DNA from: Colocasia esculenta
Taxonomy: Eukaryota > Streptophyta > Magnoliopsida > Alismatales > Araceae
Length of the DNA stretch: 64,000 nt
NCBI GenBank assembly: GCA_014218235.1
Contig: CM024756.1
Location: forward strand, 71,918,152 to 71,982,151
Reading direction: 5' to 3'
Part shown: positions 9,774 through 21,564 of the stretch, one piece after another
Position numbering within the stretch: position 1 is the stretch's first letter
How the letters are laid out: each line of letters begins with the position of its first letter
Made by a program: the position numbers and the translations under genes
The notes under the pieces: generated by a model
What the model was told of the DNA's origin: nothing
Seen by the model: the letters and a program-made list of their open reading frames with translations, nothing else
Database searches by the model: none

Positions 9774-11318
9774 TTCACATGTGCAGGAATGCCTAGAAGC
9801 CCACAATCAAAACAAATGGTACTTGGATAGCGGCTGCTCGAGGCAAATGACGGGGGACAAAGGAAAATTCTGTATGCTCGTTGAAAAGGACGGAGGTCAG
9901 GTTATATTTGGAGGTAACAACAAAGGCCAGATCATCGGCTCAGGTAAGGTCGGTAAGTTTGCCTCTAACTCAATAGATAATGTGTTACTTGTTGATGGCC
10001 TTATCACAATTTGCTCAGAATTGTGTGATAAGGGTCACAAAATTATCCTTGAATCAGATTCATGTCAAATACTTGATAAGGAAACAGGAAGTCTGAAGTT
10101 TTCTAGAAAAAGAATAAATAACATCTACATGGTTGACTTAGATGATCCAGAAAATAATGATCTGTGTCTTGTAGCAAACAAACAGGACGAGCTTACATTG
10201 TGGCATCGTAGGCTCGGTCACACTAGCTATAATGTATTACACAAGATCATGATGCTTAAATTGGTGAGTGGTCTTCCTGAAATTTCCTTTAACAAGAATG
10301 AGAATTTCTGTGATGCATGTGCACAGGGAAAACAAACCCGGAAATCCTTCAAATCAATGGCACCGGTAAGTACTTCTAAAGCTATGAACTGTTGCACATG
10401 GACCTATTTGGACCTACGAGAACACTTAGTCTCAATGGCAAGCGTTATGGCTTCGTCATTGTAGATGACTTCTCTAGGTTCACTTGGGTAAATTCCTGGC
10501 TCACAAGAATGAAGCTCTAAGTATTTTTGAAGAATTCTTCAACAAAATTGAGCATGGAAATGTCAATAAAATTTGCTCTATCCGCACTGATCACGGGGGA
10601 GAATTTGACAATAATTCCTTCTCCGAATTTTGCAGGAACCAAGGCATAGAACACATGTTTCCTCCCCAATAACTCCAGAGCAAAATGGGGTCGTGGAGAG
10701 GAAGAATAGAACCTTGGTGGAGATGGCTCGTACGCTTCTGGTCGAGAATCAACTTGCGAGAACTTTTTGGGCAGAAGCGGTAAACACGTCTTGCTGCATC
10801 CTTAATCGAGCCATGGTGAGACCCGTATTCAAGAAAACTCCTTATGAACTTCTGAAAGGTAAGAAACCCACTATTGGTACTTTAAAGTTTTTGGTTCAAA
10901 GGTGTTATACATAATAATGATAAAATGATTTGGACAAGTTTGAAGCTAAAAGCGATCAAGGTATTTTTCTTGGATACTCAGAACACTCTAGAGCCTATAG
11001 GGTATTCAATCTGAAATCTAGAACAGTGGAAGAAACTCCACATGTTGTTTTTGATGAACTCAACTCAAGCCTAACATTTCAAATGCTTACAGGTTTGATG
11101 AATCTGAAGGAACAACGTTTGGGGAACTTCAAAGTAAAGGAAAAGAAAAGTCTCAAGCTGGTTCAAAAACTAAGAGTGGATTTCTTCGCAGGTATGATCA
11201 TGAAGAAGATATTCTTCCGTTCAACAATTCAGAAGATGTACCTGACAAAGATCAACAAGAGGAAGAACAACAACTTGAACCACATCAAGCACTTCCTCCT
11301 CCAGAACAACCTCCTCAA
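9774..11318 (+). pseudogene. SIRE-type protease and integrase, frameshifted
   Basis: Protease active site WYLDSGCSRQMTG (about 9820-9860), with the DSG triad intact. The GAG-pre-integrase zinc finger follows (LWHRRLGHTSYN, His-His, then CDACAQGK, Cys-Cys; about 10198-10335). The integrase core is in three frames: VDDFSRFTWV (first Asp, about 10460-10490), IRTDHGGEFD (second Asp, about 10585) and NGVVERKNRT (catalytic Glu, about 10690). The C-terminal LGYSEHSRAYRVFN signature lies at about 10970-11010. All three catalytic residues survive; the damage is frame breaks near 10465, 10660 and 10915. Confidence 0.8.
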
Positions 11319-12770
11319 ATGCAAGATCTTCCAGGGCCTTCAACAGTCATGAATGTGAGGTATTCAAAAGATCATCCTCTTGAGAATGTGATAGGAGATT
11401 TAAATGAGTCAGTTCAAACTAGATCAAAGGTTAATCAAATAGTTGAACAGGACCATTTAGCTTTTGTCTCTCAAGTGGAACCTAAGAATGTTGAAGAAGC
11501 CTTAAAAGAAGATTCATGGATTGATGCTATGCATGAGGAGCTTGGGCAATTCCAAAGAAATACTGTATGGAGTTTAGTTCCTAAAACCCCTGAAATGTCT
11601 GTCATAGGTACAAGGTGGGTCTTTAGAAACAAACTCAATGAAGAGGGTAAAGTGGTGAGAAACAAGGCTAGACTGGTTGCAAAGGGATATAATCAGGAAT
11701 TTGGTGTAGACTTTGAAGAATCCTTTGCACCTGTAGCTAGGCTAGAAGTAGTTAGAATTTTGTTAGCATATGCATGCTCAAACAAATTTAAATTGTATCA
11801 AATGGATGTCAAAACTGCCTTTTTGAATGGTTACATAAAAGAGGAAGTCTGTGTCTCTCAACCACCGGGTTTGAAGATCATGAGAAACCTAACCATGTCT
11901 ATAAATTGCACAAGGCTCTTTATGGTTTGAAATAGGCACCCCGAGCTTGGTACGACAGATTAAGTACATTTCTCGTAAGCAAAAACTACTCAAGAGGTAA
12001 AGTAGACCAAACTCTCTTTACAAAGAAAGTTCGCACACACATCATTGTTGTTCAAGTTTATGTGGACGACATTATTTTTGGATCTACTAACCCTTCACTG
12101 TGTGAGGAATTTTCCAAACACATGCACAGTGAATTTGAGATGAGTTTAATGGGGGAGCTTCAATTCTTTCTTGGTTTGCAGGTCAAGCAAATGGAGGATG
12201 GCTTCTTCATAAACCAACAAAAGTATGTTAAAGAGCTACTAAAAAGATTTCAATTTGAACAATCAAAGCCTGCCTCAACACCCATGAGCACAAGTATCAA
12301 ACTTGAAAAAGATGAGAAAGGTAAACCGGTAGATGCCAAACAATTCCGAGGTATGATTGGCTCTCTCCTCTATCTTACTGCAAGTAGACCAGATATTCAG
12401 TTCAGTGTTTGCCTCTGTGCTAGATACCAATCTAGTCCAAAGGAAAGCCACTTAATTGCAGTTAAGAGAATTTTCAGATATCTCTCAGGTACGTTTGATT
12501 TGGGTCTTTGGTATCCAGCAGGTAGTAGCTTTGACTTGATTTCATATTCTGATGCTGACTATGCTGGATGTAAAATTGACAGGAAAAGCACTAGTGGCTA
12601 TTGCCAAATCCTTGGCAGTTGCATGGTTTCGTGGGCATCCAAGAAGCAACACTCGATTGCACTCTCCACTGCAGAGGCAGAATATGTTGCTGTAGGGAGT
12701 TGTGCGGCACAAGTGTTGTGGATAAAAAGTCAATTGTGTGACTATAACATTGATATCGGATGCACACCTA
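11319..12770 (+). pseudogene. SIRE-type reverse transcriptase and truncated RNase H
   Basis: RT copies element RNA to DNA. The RT N-part is open at 11319-11930 (TRWVFRNKLNEEGKVVRNKARLVAKGYNQ split across blocks; YQMDVKTAFLNG present). A frame break falls near 11870, and LYGLK is followed by TAG at about 11931-11933, where the family has Gln (CAG/CAA to TAG). The catalytic YVDD is at about 12059-12070. RNase H has YSDADYAG, SGYC and STAEAEYVA, but its last part is missing: after WIKSQLCDYNIDIGCTP the sequence turns into Tat gag without a stop. Confidence 0.85.
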
Positions 12771-14491
12771 GAGCTAGGGTGGTCCAAAATCAAATAAAGG
12801 ACTCCTCCCCCCACCCGCCATTCTTTGAAGGGAAGCCTAAGGGACGTAAGGCTCACGCAGCACCTACCAACGAGGGGGTGACCGTCAATGAGTCCATTAG
12901 TGCTTGCAGTCATCCATTAAGGCCTCCTAACAAACCCTCCAATCCCACCTCCAGTCCTCACCAATTCCCATCACATCCCTCTAGGCCTTATTCTGCTGTT
13001 CCTCCACCTTCTGGCTACACCTGTCCCGGTCCCAAGAGATCTCATTATCCTGCCCTCCTCGAATCCTTTGGGGACATATTCTTAGCCCTCATGTATTGCG
13101 ACGCCATCCAACTTCCCCCACAAAAGAAAGGTGTACATCCAAGGGCCGATACCTCAAAGTACTGTCCCTATAATAGGGCCCCTGGTCAGGAAATCCACAA
13201 TTGCTTTACCTTCCGTGACTGGGTGTATGACATGAACGATCACGATAGGATCAATTGGGAAGATGTCAAGGTTGCCATTTCCAAGTCTAGGTACACAAGA
13301 AGGGATCTAGGTATAGTAGAAAACCCTCTCCCCAACCACCAAAACAACAACCCATACTCCTCCAAGTCCCAGGAAAAGGTTAACAACATGACGCATCCGG
13401 AACCTCGGGTTGTGAGGAGAGAACAATACTGGGGGGTAGAGGGTTTTGAGGAGTGGTACCCATGTCCCTCCGTAGAGTCCCAGGAACCCTCCACAACTGT
13501 TGATGCCATCCTAGAAGAGCGGCCCTTAGTGCTTATCCGACCCGCTCACCAAGACACCCAACCTACTCCCATTTCCCCTTCCTATGAGTCGTCCACCTAT
13601 TGCTCCCAACCCCTCCAACTCATTCTCCCTAGGTCTCAGGAGGACGTTCATGTCACCCTCCAGAACCGGATTGTTCCCCCACTCCCACGACCATCTCAAG
13701 ATGAGGAGGACAATGGACCCCTGCCGCCTGCCGGCACCGAATATGACATTCTCCACCACTTGGATAAGACTCCCACAAGGGTGTCTATTTTAAAACTGAT
13801 TCGGAAATCGTCGTCCCATCTGTCCACTCTCCTCCAATTCCTCCAAAAGATCATGGTCAACGATGACCTTCCCGCTAGTGGGATAACCAATGCCATTCTC
13901 TCCCTTACCCAAGGACCCTCCATCTCTTTTTCGGATAAAGATCTTGCAGGCCCCGAGTGCCGTTCACTCCCTCTCTGCCTCACCGTCACCCTTAACGGGG
14001 TCTCGGTGGATTCCACTCTCATCGACACTAGGGCATCCATCAATGTCTATCCGATGAAGACCCTTAAACAATTGGGTTTAGGGGAGGACAATCTGGAGAA
14101 AATATGCTCCGCCATTGCTGCCAATGACAACTCCAAGAGGGTTGCCAAAGGAAAGATTTCTCTTTAGTTGGAGATAGGACCCGTTACTATGTCGTCAAAG
14201 TTTCTAGTCATGGACGTCGATCTAGCCTACAAGGCCATTCTTGGTCGGCCTTGGTTAGAACAAACTCTGGGGGTCCCTTCCACCACTCACCAATGCTTCA
14301 AATTTTCTTTTAGTGGGCACGTTATCAAAATCAAGAGCATCCCTACCGTGGAAACCCTCAACTCTATCACTTCGGAGCAGATGCCACACCTATTCATTCT
14401 AGACAAGGGGAAGAAACCTGTCATGTCCATCATGGATTTTCCATCCCCCCTTGATTTGATCCAACCCCCCTTCTTAGATGAGGAATATTAG
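12771..14491 (+). pseudogene. Tat Gag C-terminal half and protease
   Basis: Starts in mid-gag, in frame with the preceding copia RNase H. A proline-rich stretch is followed by the Tat nucleocapsid-like motif CPYNRAPGQEIHNC (about 13170-13205) and the conserved VKVAISKS...NPLPNH region. The protease domain follows about 13960-14330. The active-site position reads LIDTRASINV, where the family has D-N/T/G-G-S/A, so the glycine is replaced by arginine. An in-frame TAG at 14165-14167 splits the protease. Downstream AILGRPWLEQT and PSTTHQCFKF are typical Tat protease C-terminal blocks. The frame ends at 14491 after EEY. Confidence 0.8.
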
Positions 14492-14549
14492 ACCACCATG
14501 TGTCCCTAGGGGAAAGGTTGGGAGGTGATGGAGAGAATCGGCTACATTC

Positions 14550-16043
14550 GTTGTCTGTCCTTGGTTTTGATGATGTCACACTTGAAGTAAAAAGTATAGA
14601 TATTTGACAAACAACATTTGCTTTACAGGTACAATTTATTTAAACAAGGAAAATTCAGATAAGGTTGACACTACCTGGAACATAGGTCGACACTAGTGGT
14701 CTATCTGTGTTACACTGAGAAAATGTGATCAAGTCAGATCAACGCTATTCAGAGAGTATGTCAACCATGAGATGGTTACAAGTCTTTTTGAGGAGATGTA
14801 ATCTGATAAGGTCGACACTCAGTAATGATAAGGTCGACACTATACGAGGGCCGAGTTCATTGTAAAGACAATTGGAACTAAGGTCGACACTAATTGTACC
14901 CCAGGTCAACACCAAACTGTTTATCAGGCTAACTCAGAAGGAAGATCAAGTTGATTTCTTGGAAATCTTAGATTTGTCATGTGTCCTCATTTACCGAAAT
15001 TGGTGCTTCACTTAAGTCTAATGTGTATGTCGACACTAGACCTTGAAAGTGTCGACACTACTACCTTAGAATTTTCAAGAGAACAGAAGTCATCACGAGA
15101 GAATGTGATCCTAGGCCCAATGACTGGGATCTTTTTACACATCAGCTGTTCTAGAAGGTGCTGATGCTCGGAGGCAAAAAGATTCCTCCACTTTTGGTGA
15201 ATCTGTTGAGGGGCCCATTGTACAAAATTCCGCGCAATCAGATAACAAAAAGGGGAGTGCTCCAGTTCGTGCATGAGGGGAGCTTTCTGAAAACAAAAAT
15301 TTCAGAGCATCAAGAAGTAAGGAGATCAGAGGCTCTGTAATCAGCACAAAGATGCAATTCCAAATCGGAGCTGTGATCAGATGGATGCGTTGTTGAATCA
15401 AGCTTGAATTGAAGCTTTAAAAAGCTGGTGCTGAGTCTTCATGAACAGAGGATCGTGAAGCTTCTCCAACATTGATCTCTGTGATCCAATTTGAATAAAT
15501 TTCAAGAGGAATTCATCTGTAGAGGGATCAAATCTAAAGACTAGAAGTGCTGCAATTCGAATCTGGATCCTGAGCAGGGAGTTTGATGATCCCCAAACAC
15601 GTTCTAGCATCTTTTCATTTTTTCATCTTTTTTATTTCTACTGAGCATTTAAGTTGTGTGCTATCTGCTTCTTCGTGAAGTAGATTGTATTGATCATTCA
15701 CGTGCTGTGATTGGATCAATTGGGTTAAAGCTGTGTATCAGCGGAGTGTTCAAGCTGTGAGTCAGCGGATGTAAAGAAGTCGTGAATCAGCAGATGTTTG
15801 AGAATTCTTCACAGTGGTTCTCATAGTGGTACCTCACTGGTTTTGTGAGGGGTGGATGTAGGTCGCCTCATTGGAGCTGAACCACCTTAAAATTTTCCTC
15901 TCTTGTGTGTTGTCTGTTCCCTCTTTGCTTTGTATGTTGATTGTTCAATTGGTATTGTCATATCGAGGCATTTAACTTCTGAATTGTCAGAAATTATGAA
16001 GATTCTCTATTTACCCCCCCTCTAGATATTCTCTCTGCACACA
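14550..16043 (+). mobile_element. Copia (SIRE-type) solo LTR inserted in Tat
   Basis: About 1.49 kb, TG at 14552 and CA at the end (GCACACA), flanked by the direct repeat ACATTC at 14544-14549 and 16044-16049. No PBS or internal sequence follows, so this is a solo LTR. The start (TTGGTTTTGATGATGTCACA) and the CCCCCCCTCTAGATATT segment near the end match the SIRE LTR style seen at 6441-7702. Removing it with one ACATTC restores the Tat reading frame. Copia elements usually make 5-bp duplications; six identical bases may be five plus chance, and the exact first base is uncertain by two. ORFs in it have no domains. Confidence 0.88.
14663..15059. repeat. Paired GGTCGACACT motifs on a 73-bp lattice
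   Basis: Motif starts: 14663/14685, 14737/14759 (degenerate), 14810/14832, 14882/14904 and 15028/15050. Every pair is spaced exactly 22 bp, and pairs lie 74, 73, 72 and 146 bp apart, as if one pair near 14955 had decayed. The core GTCGAC is palindromic. Confidence 0.85.
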
Positions 16044-16049
16044 ACATTC

Positions 16050-16835
16050 ATGGCCGAGGGTTGGGTAGAAACAGGCAGGGTCCTGTCAATAGTGTCAAGG
16101 TGAAGAGGTTATTAGCTAGGGCTGGTCTAGGATTTCACCCAGACCCTATTCATGAGACCCATTCATACCGTACTCACCTCTTATGTGGACCCTGAGGGAT
16201 CATTTCATTCAGGGGCCCATTCAATTAGGAACAAGGGAGCCCGTTGTAGAAGAACTGTCCGAGTCGAAGAGTGAAGAAGAGGAGGAAGCTGCTGAAATTG
16301 AGGAAGTCTGTGAGGACTTCAGCCTTCTCTCACTCTTTGGTTTGACCTCCCATCTCCATCTCCACCCCCATCTCCTTCATCTTCTCCCTAAACTGAAGTG
16401 TGCTCGGCACATGAATTTCCTTCTTCCGTCACTTCCCTCCCTTTTCTTTCCCAACCTATCCTCCCTCCATTCCTCACCTGGCCAGTCAGGGCAACCTTGA
16501 GTCAACAACTCATGGTTTTGAGCCTTGACTCACCAAAAAAAATGCCAATTTTCAAAGGTGGGAATGCGAGGTCTCCGTCGAGCATCGTTCCTCCATGGAG
16601 TCTCTTCTGATCGTCCAGGGGCCGACACTTTCCAGCTTAAATTCCCATTCTCGCCCCTCTAGGGGAACTTCCCTGTAATAGTCCTATACATAGTTCTGTA
16701 TATAGTAGTTTAGATTCAGGCTTAAGATTAGGTCTAGAGTCAGGTCTAGGGTCAGGTCTAGGTTTTGAGGAGTCTAGTCCCTCTTAGCCATGCATTCACA
16801 AAGAGAAGGGTAGGCAAGTCCCTGCCCGATATGTT
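16050..16835 (+). pseudogene. Tat Pol linker upstream of RT, eroded
   Basis: Together with 14492-14543 this encodes a glycine-rich block (MERIGY...GRGLGRN, then GLGFHPDP) that precedes RT in Tat polyproteins and resembles a G-patch. The first part is before the solo LTR and the second after it. From about 16180 the frame is poor: acidic SESKSEEEEEAAEIEE, a low-complexity Pro/Leu-rich stretch, and a repeated AGGTCTAGGGTCAGG-type segment at 16710-16765. I see no other gene here. Confidence 0.6.
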
Positions 16836-18560
16836 GTGGCCTTGGCTAGGAGGTGTGTTAAGTTAAGTCAAGTCCTAGAGTTTCTTGAGGAGCCTACTCT
16901 CGTAGAGACATATTTTGAAGAAAGTGACTCTTTAGATGATGGTTTAGGGGTATATCTACTAGATTTCGATGAGAAAGATAATTTGGGAGATCTTGGGTCA
17001 GAAGAAGAAAACCCAATGAGCTCCTATGTGGATGCCACCAAGAGGTTCGACGAGCCGACCATGGCTGCAGATGAGCCAACCAAAGAGATCAACCTTGGCA
17101 CCGAAGAATCTCCGAAGGTAGTTTTGATTAGTGCCAACTTGAGTGTAGAAGAAGAAGAAGCCATTGTAGCTATCCTCAAAGATTTTTCCGATGGTTTGCC
17201 TGGTCCTACGAGGACATGCTGGGGCTTGACACCTCTTTGGCCGAGCACCATTTGCTCTTAAATGTCACTGCAAAAGTCGTTAAACAAAAGCTAAGGAGGA
17301 TACACCCTAAGCTTGTGCTCAAGATCAAAGAGAAGGCTGATAAGTTGTATAAATCCAAGTTCATTAGGGTTGTGCTTATCCGCAGTGGGTCGCTAACATC
17401 ATCCCGGTGATGAAGAAGGACGATAAGGTTAGGATCTGCATAGATTTCTGTGACCTTAATCGTGCTTTCCCCAAGGATGATTTTCCTCTCCCTCACATAG
17501 ATGTCCTAGTGGACAACACTGCAGGTTTCGAGATGTTGTCATTTATGGATGGTTCTCTGGGTATAATCAGATCCGTCTGCCGGAGGAAGACCAAGAGAAA
17601 ACTTCTTTCACCACGCCTTGGGGGACCTATTGTTATGTTGTGATGCCCTTCGGTCTGAAGAATGGGGAGAAACCTATCAAAGGGCGATGATGGCAATCTT
17701 TCACGACATGATGCATGTGCACATGGAGGTCTATGTTGATGATGTCTTGGTTAAATCTAGGACTCGAAATGGCCATGCTGAGGTCCTCCTGGCAGTTCTC
17801 TAATAGTCTAGAGAACATAAGCTCAAAATGAACCCCAAGAAGTGTGTTTTTGGAGTATCCTCTGGGAAGTTGCTTGGGTTCATCGTTAGCAAGAGGGGAA
17901 TTGAGATTGATCCCAATAAGGCCAAAGCAATAATCGACATGCCTCCTCCTAGGAATATCAAGAAGTTAGAGGGCTAATTGGTAGACTTCAATTCATCAGG
18001 TGGTTTATTTCTCAAGATTCAATCCGTTCTAAGCCCTTTTATGAGATGCTTAGAGGAGAGGATAAGTTTGATTGGAATGATAAGTGTCAAAAGGCCTTTG
18101 AAGAATTCAAGAGTATCTTTTCAATCCCCCTGTTCTCGCTCCTCCGATCCTGGGCCGCCTTTATTGCTCTACGTGTCAACTACTGAAGATTCCACTGGAG
18201 TAGTCTTGGCCCAATATGACGACGAGAAGAAGGATAGAGCGGTGTACTACTTATCCAATTATTCAATGAAGCTGAGAAGAAATAAACTGCCATGGAAAGA
18301 ACATGTGCGGCCGTCATCTGGGTTGCCCAGAAGTTGAAGCATTATTTCCTAGCTCATGAGGTAAAGCTTCTGGCGCAAATGAACCCAATTCGGTACTTGC
18401 TTAAGAAGCCCATTTTGACTGAGCTGTTGATGAGGTGGCAAAGTTTCCTCAATCAATTTGACATCACCTACGTTAATCAGAAGTCAATCAAGGGGCATGC
18501 CATTGCGAACATTTGGCCCACCATCCTTACCTTCATGTTCTCCTGTTGATGAAAACTTTC
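16836..18560 (+). pseudogene. Tat reverse transcriptase and first RNase H, frameshifted
   Basis: The acidic pre-RT segment ends in EEEEAIVAILKDFSD. RT blocks follow in several frames: VKQKLRRIHPKLVLKIKEK (about 17280), VRICIDFCDLNRAFPKDDFPL (split, about 17430), MPFGLKN (about 17645) and the catalytic VYVDDVLVKS at about 17729-17758. The thumb and connection region MNPKKCVFGV...GKLLGFIVSKRGIEIDPNKA is near 17830-17925. RNase H follows about 18160-18520 (LLLYVSTTEDSTGVVLAQ, VYYLSNYS, FDITYVNQKSIKGHAIA). At least five frame breaks separate these blocks; catalytic motifs remain readable. Confidence 0.8.
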
Positions 18561-19022
18561 CTAATGAAGAGTTAGGAGCCATTATTGATGGTGAACCTTC
18601 ATGGATACTCTACTTCGACAGAGCTCTCAATTCCTAAGGGGGTGGAATAGGGGTAGTCCTCCTCTCACCGGAAGGAGTAGTCATTCTGCATGCCTACAAA
18701 CTAACCTTCCATGCCACGAACAATGTGGCCGAATATGAGGCACTCCTAGTTGGGATGAAAATGGCATTGTTGCTCAGAGTTAAGGATAATTGGAGATTCA
18801 CAGTTGATACTCTGGCAGTCCCTTAGCAAGTACCAGACCTGGGATCCCAGGTTGAAATCATACCAGGACTTGGTAGGAAGAGTAATCCAACAGTTTAGGA
18901 AGCTCACTCTAGTTCACATTCCTAGGGCTCAAAACATTCTAGCAGATTCACTCGCTTCCCTGGCTTCTTCTATCCCCATCCCACTAGGGAGATCCTATGA
19001 AACCATCTCTGTACAAGATTGA
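18561..19022 (+). pseudogene. Second (archaeal-type) RNase H of the Tat element
   Basis: A second RNase H between the first RNase H and integrase is diagnostic of Tat/Ogre. Visible blocks are EPSWILYFDRALNS (first acidic site, about 18595), GGGIGVVLLSPEG, NNVAEYEALLVGM (catalytic Glu, about 18720-18760) and RAQNILADSLASLAS (last Asp, about 18925-18970). An in-frame stop after LNS and frame breaks near 18780-18800 disrupt it. The first site reads YFDRA where YFDGA is usual. Confidence 0.75.
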
Positions 19023-20366
19023 AAATCCCTTCCATACTGATCCCTGGTTCTCTCAACTCAAGTCTCCCTCCCTTCAAGTCCATGCACTTCAAAAGAGCCA
19101 GAAATCATCTTGATGATGGCCATCCTTAGTACTTTGACATTGAAAACTATCTCAAAGATGGACCCTTCCCCTGATATGCCACCTCTTCTGATAGACAGGC
19201 ATTCGCCGCGTCTCTGAACGTTACATGATCATAGGTGGCATTCTTCACAAAAAATCCCTCAGTGGGGTCTATCTCCATTGCCTTGATGAGATTGAATCCC
19301 AAAGCGTTGTTGAAGCCGCTCACTCTAGTGAATGTGGTGGCCATGTCAATGGTAGAGCAATTGCCCAAAACTTGCTAAGACACTATTACTGGCCTACCAT
19401 GGAAGAAGATTGCACTCACTTTGTTCGTCACTGGGTAAAATGCCAACTCCACAGTGACAAATCCATGCTCCTTCCTCTTCTCTTCACCCTCTCATTGCTC
19501 CATGGCCTTTTGCCATTGGGCATTCGATGTGGTCGGTTCCACTGGAGGACAGAACCGAAGAAATTCGTAAGAAGTCCTTCATCCTGACCGCCACAGAGTA
19601 CTTCACGAAATGGGCTGAAGCGGAAGCATTCATACAGGTCAAAGCTTCAACGGTCGTCTAGTTCATCAAACACAACATCCTTGCAAGATTTGGCATGCCT
19701 CTAGACATCGTTACTGACAATGGACCTCAATTCACTTCACAGGAGCTTCGCGACATGTGTGGTAAATATGGTATTAATTTGCATCATTCATCTTCATATT
19801 ATCCACAAGGTAATAGACAAGCGGAAAACTCTCATCAAAATCATAAAGAAAACTTGCAGATCTCAATAACATTGATTGGCCAGACCACTTAGTTGAGCTC
19901 TGTGGGCCTACTGCACCTCAGTCCAAACTCCTATGGGGCAAAGTCCTTATGCTTTGACATTTGGATCAGACACGGTACTCCCATATGAGATCTTCGTCCC
20001 TTCACTTAGAGTTCACTGGATTCTGAACTTGACACCGGTCAACATCGGGAGGCTTTATTAGCACAACTTGAACACTTAGACGAAAGGCGAATGATAGAGC
20101 CGACCATGGCACAGGTTACCGTCAAAGAATTGCACATTTTTACACCAAGAGAGTCCTTGAGAGAATTTGAAGTGGGTGAATAGTCATAAAGTGCAAAGTC
20201 ATTAAGGCACCAGGTCCGAGGAGTAAATTTCAAGAAAATTGGGAAGGTTCATTCGTTGTCAAAGAAGCATACTCGGGGAATGCTTATAGGTTAGTGAACG
20301 CCGAGGGATTTGAGTTGTCGCATCCATGGAAATGTAGTCTACCTCAAGAAATTCTATCCTTAGTTG
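19023..20366 (+). pseudogene. Tat integrase, frameshifted
   Basis: The zinc-binding domain is at about 19310-19450 (HSSECGGH...CTHFVRHWVKCQLH; His-His-Cys-Cys). The core has FAIWAFDVVG (first Asp, about 19510), VTDNGPQFTS (second Asp, about 19710-19740) and YYPQGNRQAENSH (catalytic Glu, about 19797-19830). The C-terminal block is readable around 20215-20366 (KFQENWEGSFVVKEA, AYRLVNAEGFELSHPW). Several stops and shifts are present. There is no chromodomain, as expected for Tat. Confidence 0.75.
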
Positions 20367-20945
20367 ATCACTAGTCAAGTCTGTCGCTCATCACTTGTCA
20401 ATGTCATGGGTTTAAGACTCTGCTTTTTCGCTTGGCCATTATTAAGGTAGGGTCTCTTCTTCACACACTACACGATGTTGGAGTATTGACCATTAGCTAG
20501 AAATCATAATTGCACTTGGATGTGCCTAATTCGGTTAATGTAACCCCCTATTCTCTTCTCACTCGGTCAAGTTTGGAAAGGGGCAAACTACAAGTAGGGG
20601 ACCACCCACTCTCACCAAAAAGACAAAGTATGATAAACAGGGATAATGAAACAAATGCAAATGCAAAGGAAAAATGTCAAACCAAGCCTAAATGGCAAAG
20701 AAAAGCCACAAGGTCAAAAAGGTAGCAAAAGTACGTACCCAGAAAAAGGCTGACCAAATCAGGAGGTAGTAAATAGTACGTGCCTCCACCAGGAATCAAA
20801 ATGAAAAGTACCCCTGAAAATAATGATGATTGAGTTTTTTGGTGTGAGATGTTGGTTTGGAAGCAAAAAGTGTTTGAACCCATCCTTACATTACTTCCTA
20901 TTTACCTATTCCAGTTTCTCCCTCTAGGGGCAATTTGACCTTCTG
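20367..20945 (+). other. Tat 3' internal region, noncoding part 1
   Basis: Between the integrase end and the minus-strand solo LTR. I find no supported gene; the small ORFs 20510-20725 (+) and 20677-20883 (-) lack domains. CCTCTAGGGGCAATT at about 20921-20935 resembles a Tat polypurine-like segment, but the insertion duplication TTCTG at 20941-20945 shows the host continues past 24013. Confidence 0.5.
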
Positions 20946-21564
20946 TGTCCAACCCCAACGCGGAATATCGGAGCGCGAAGGCAGTTGCAAGAAAAGGTAT
21001 AGAGCAATACTAGACATCAAACCATTGCACATTGAATAATACTAAAGCACATCCTCTCATTAATAACTTTTTGAATGTCTAGTTACAACCACCATATCAA
21101 GCCATCTATATGGCCCAATTACATTGCAATAAAAGAAATAACTAACTACAACTCTAAGATACATAATGACTCGAGGGTACTCCTGGCTTCACTCTTGGTC
21201 ATTCCCTTCCTCGTGAGTGTATGTTTCGTCCTCGTCTCACCTGTGAACACAACATCAAATAACATAGGGTGAGCGATAACGCCTAGTAGGACTTAAATCT
21301 CAGGCTCAAGCAGGCTTTAATTAATTAGTGCATTAAATGGCAGAGTAACTAAAGATAGAGCGAGTCATGTTAAAGTCGAGAAAGTAAGAGCACAAGTAAT
21401 ACGTTTCAACTAGCAGATGAATCAAGTATAGTAAACAATGAATAAGATCGAGTCACGATAGAAAGCAACAACGACACGATAGCAAATAACGTCAACGTCA
21501 AGCAATAGCACGACACATGTATAGCAAGAAGAGAAAAAGTAGTTGGCCATATAGAGAGTAAATT

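Larger units (their letters stand above)
6441..12770 (+). mobile_element. SIRE/Maximus-like Ty1/copia element, 3'-truncated
   Basis: LTR 6441-7702, tRNA-Met PBS at 7705, then gag with a coiled-coil extension, protease, integrase, RT and most of RNase H. The long gag with a second cysteine-histidine motif before the protease, and an LTR starting TGAGGTTTGAT and ending in a CCCCCCTTCTAGA stretch, fit the SIRE (Maximus) lineage. Sequence stops inside RNase H near 12770 and passes directly into Tat gag. The downstream env-like region and 3' LTR are missing. Multiple single-base frame breaks make it non-functional as given. Confidence 0.85.

Noticed and set aside
20921..20940. CTAGGGGCAATTTGACC as polypurine tract and start of the Tat 3' LTR
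   Set aside because: The TTCTG duplication shows the host continues at 24014, and a better tract plus TGTAGAC start is at 39931-39944.
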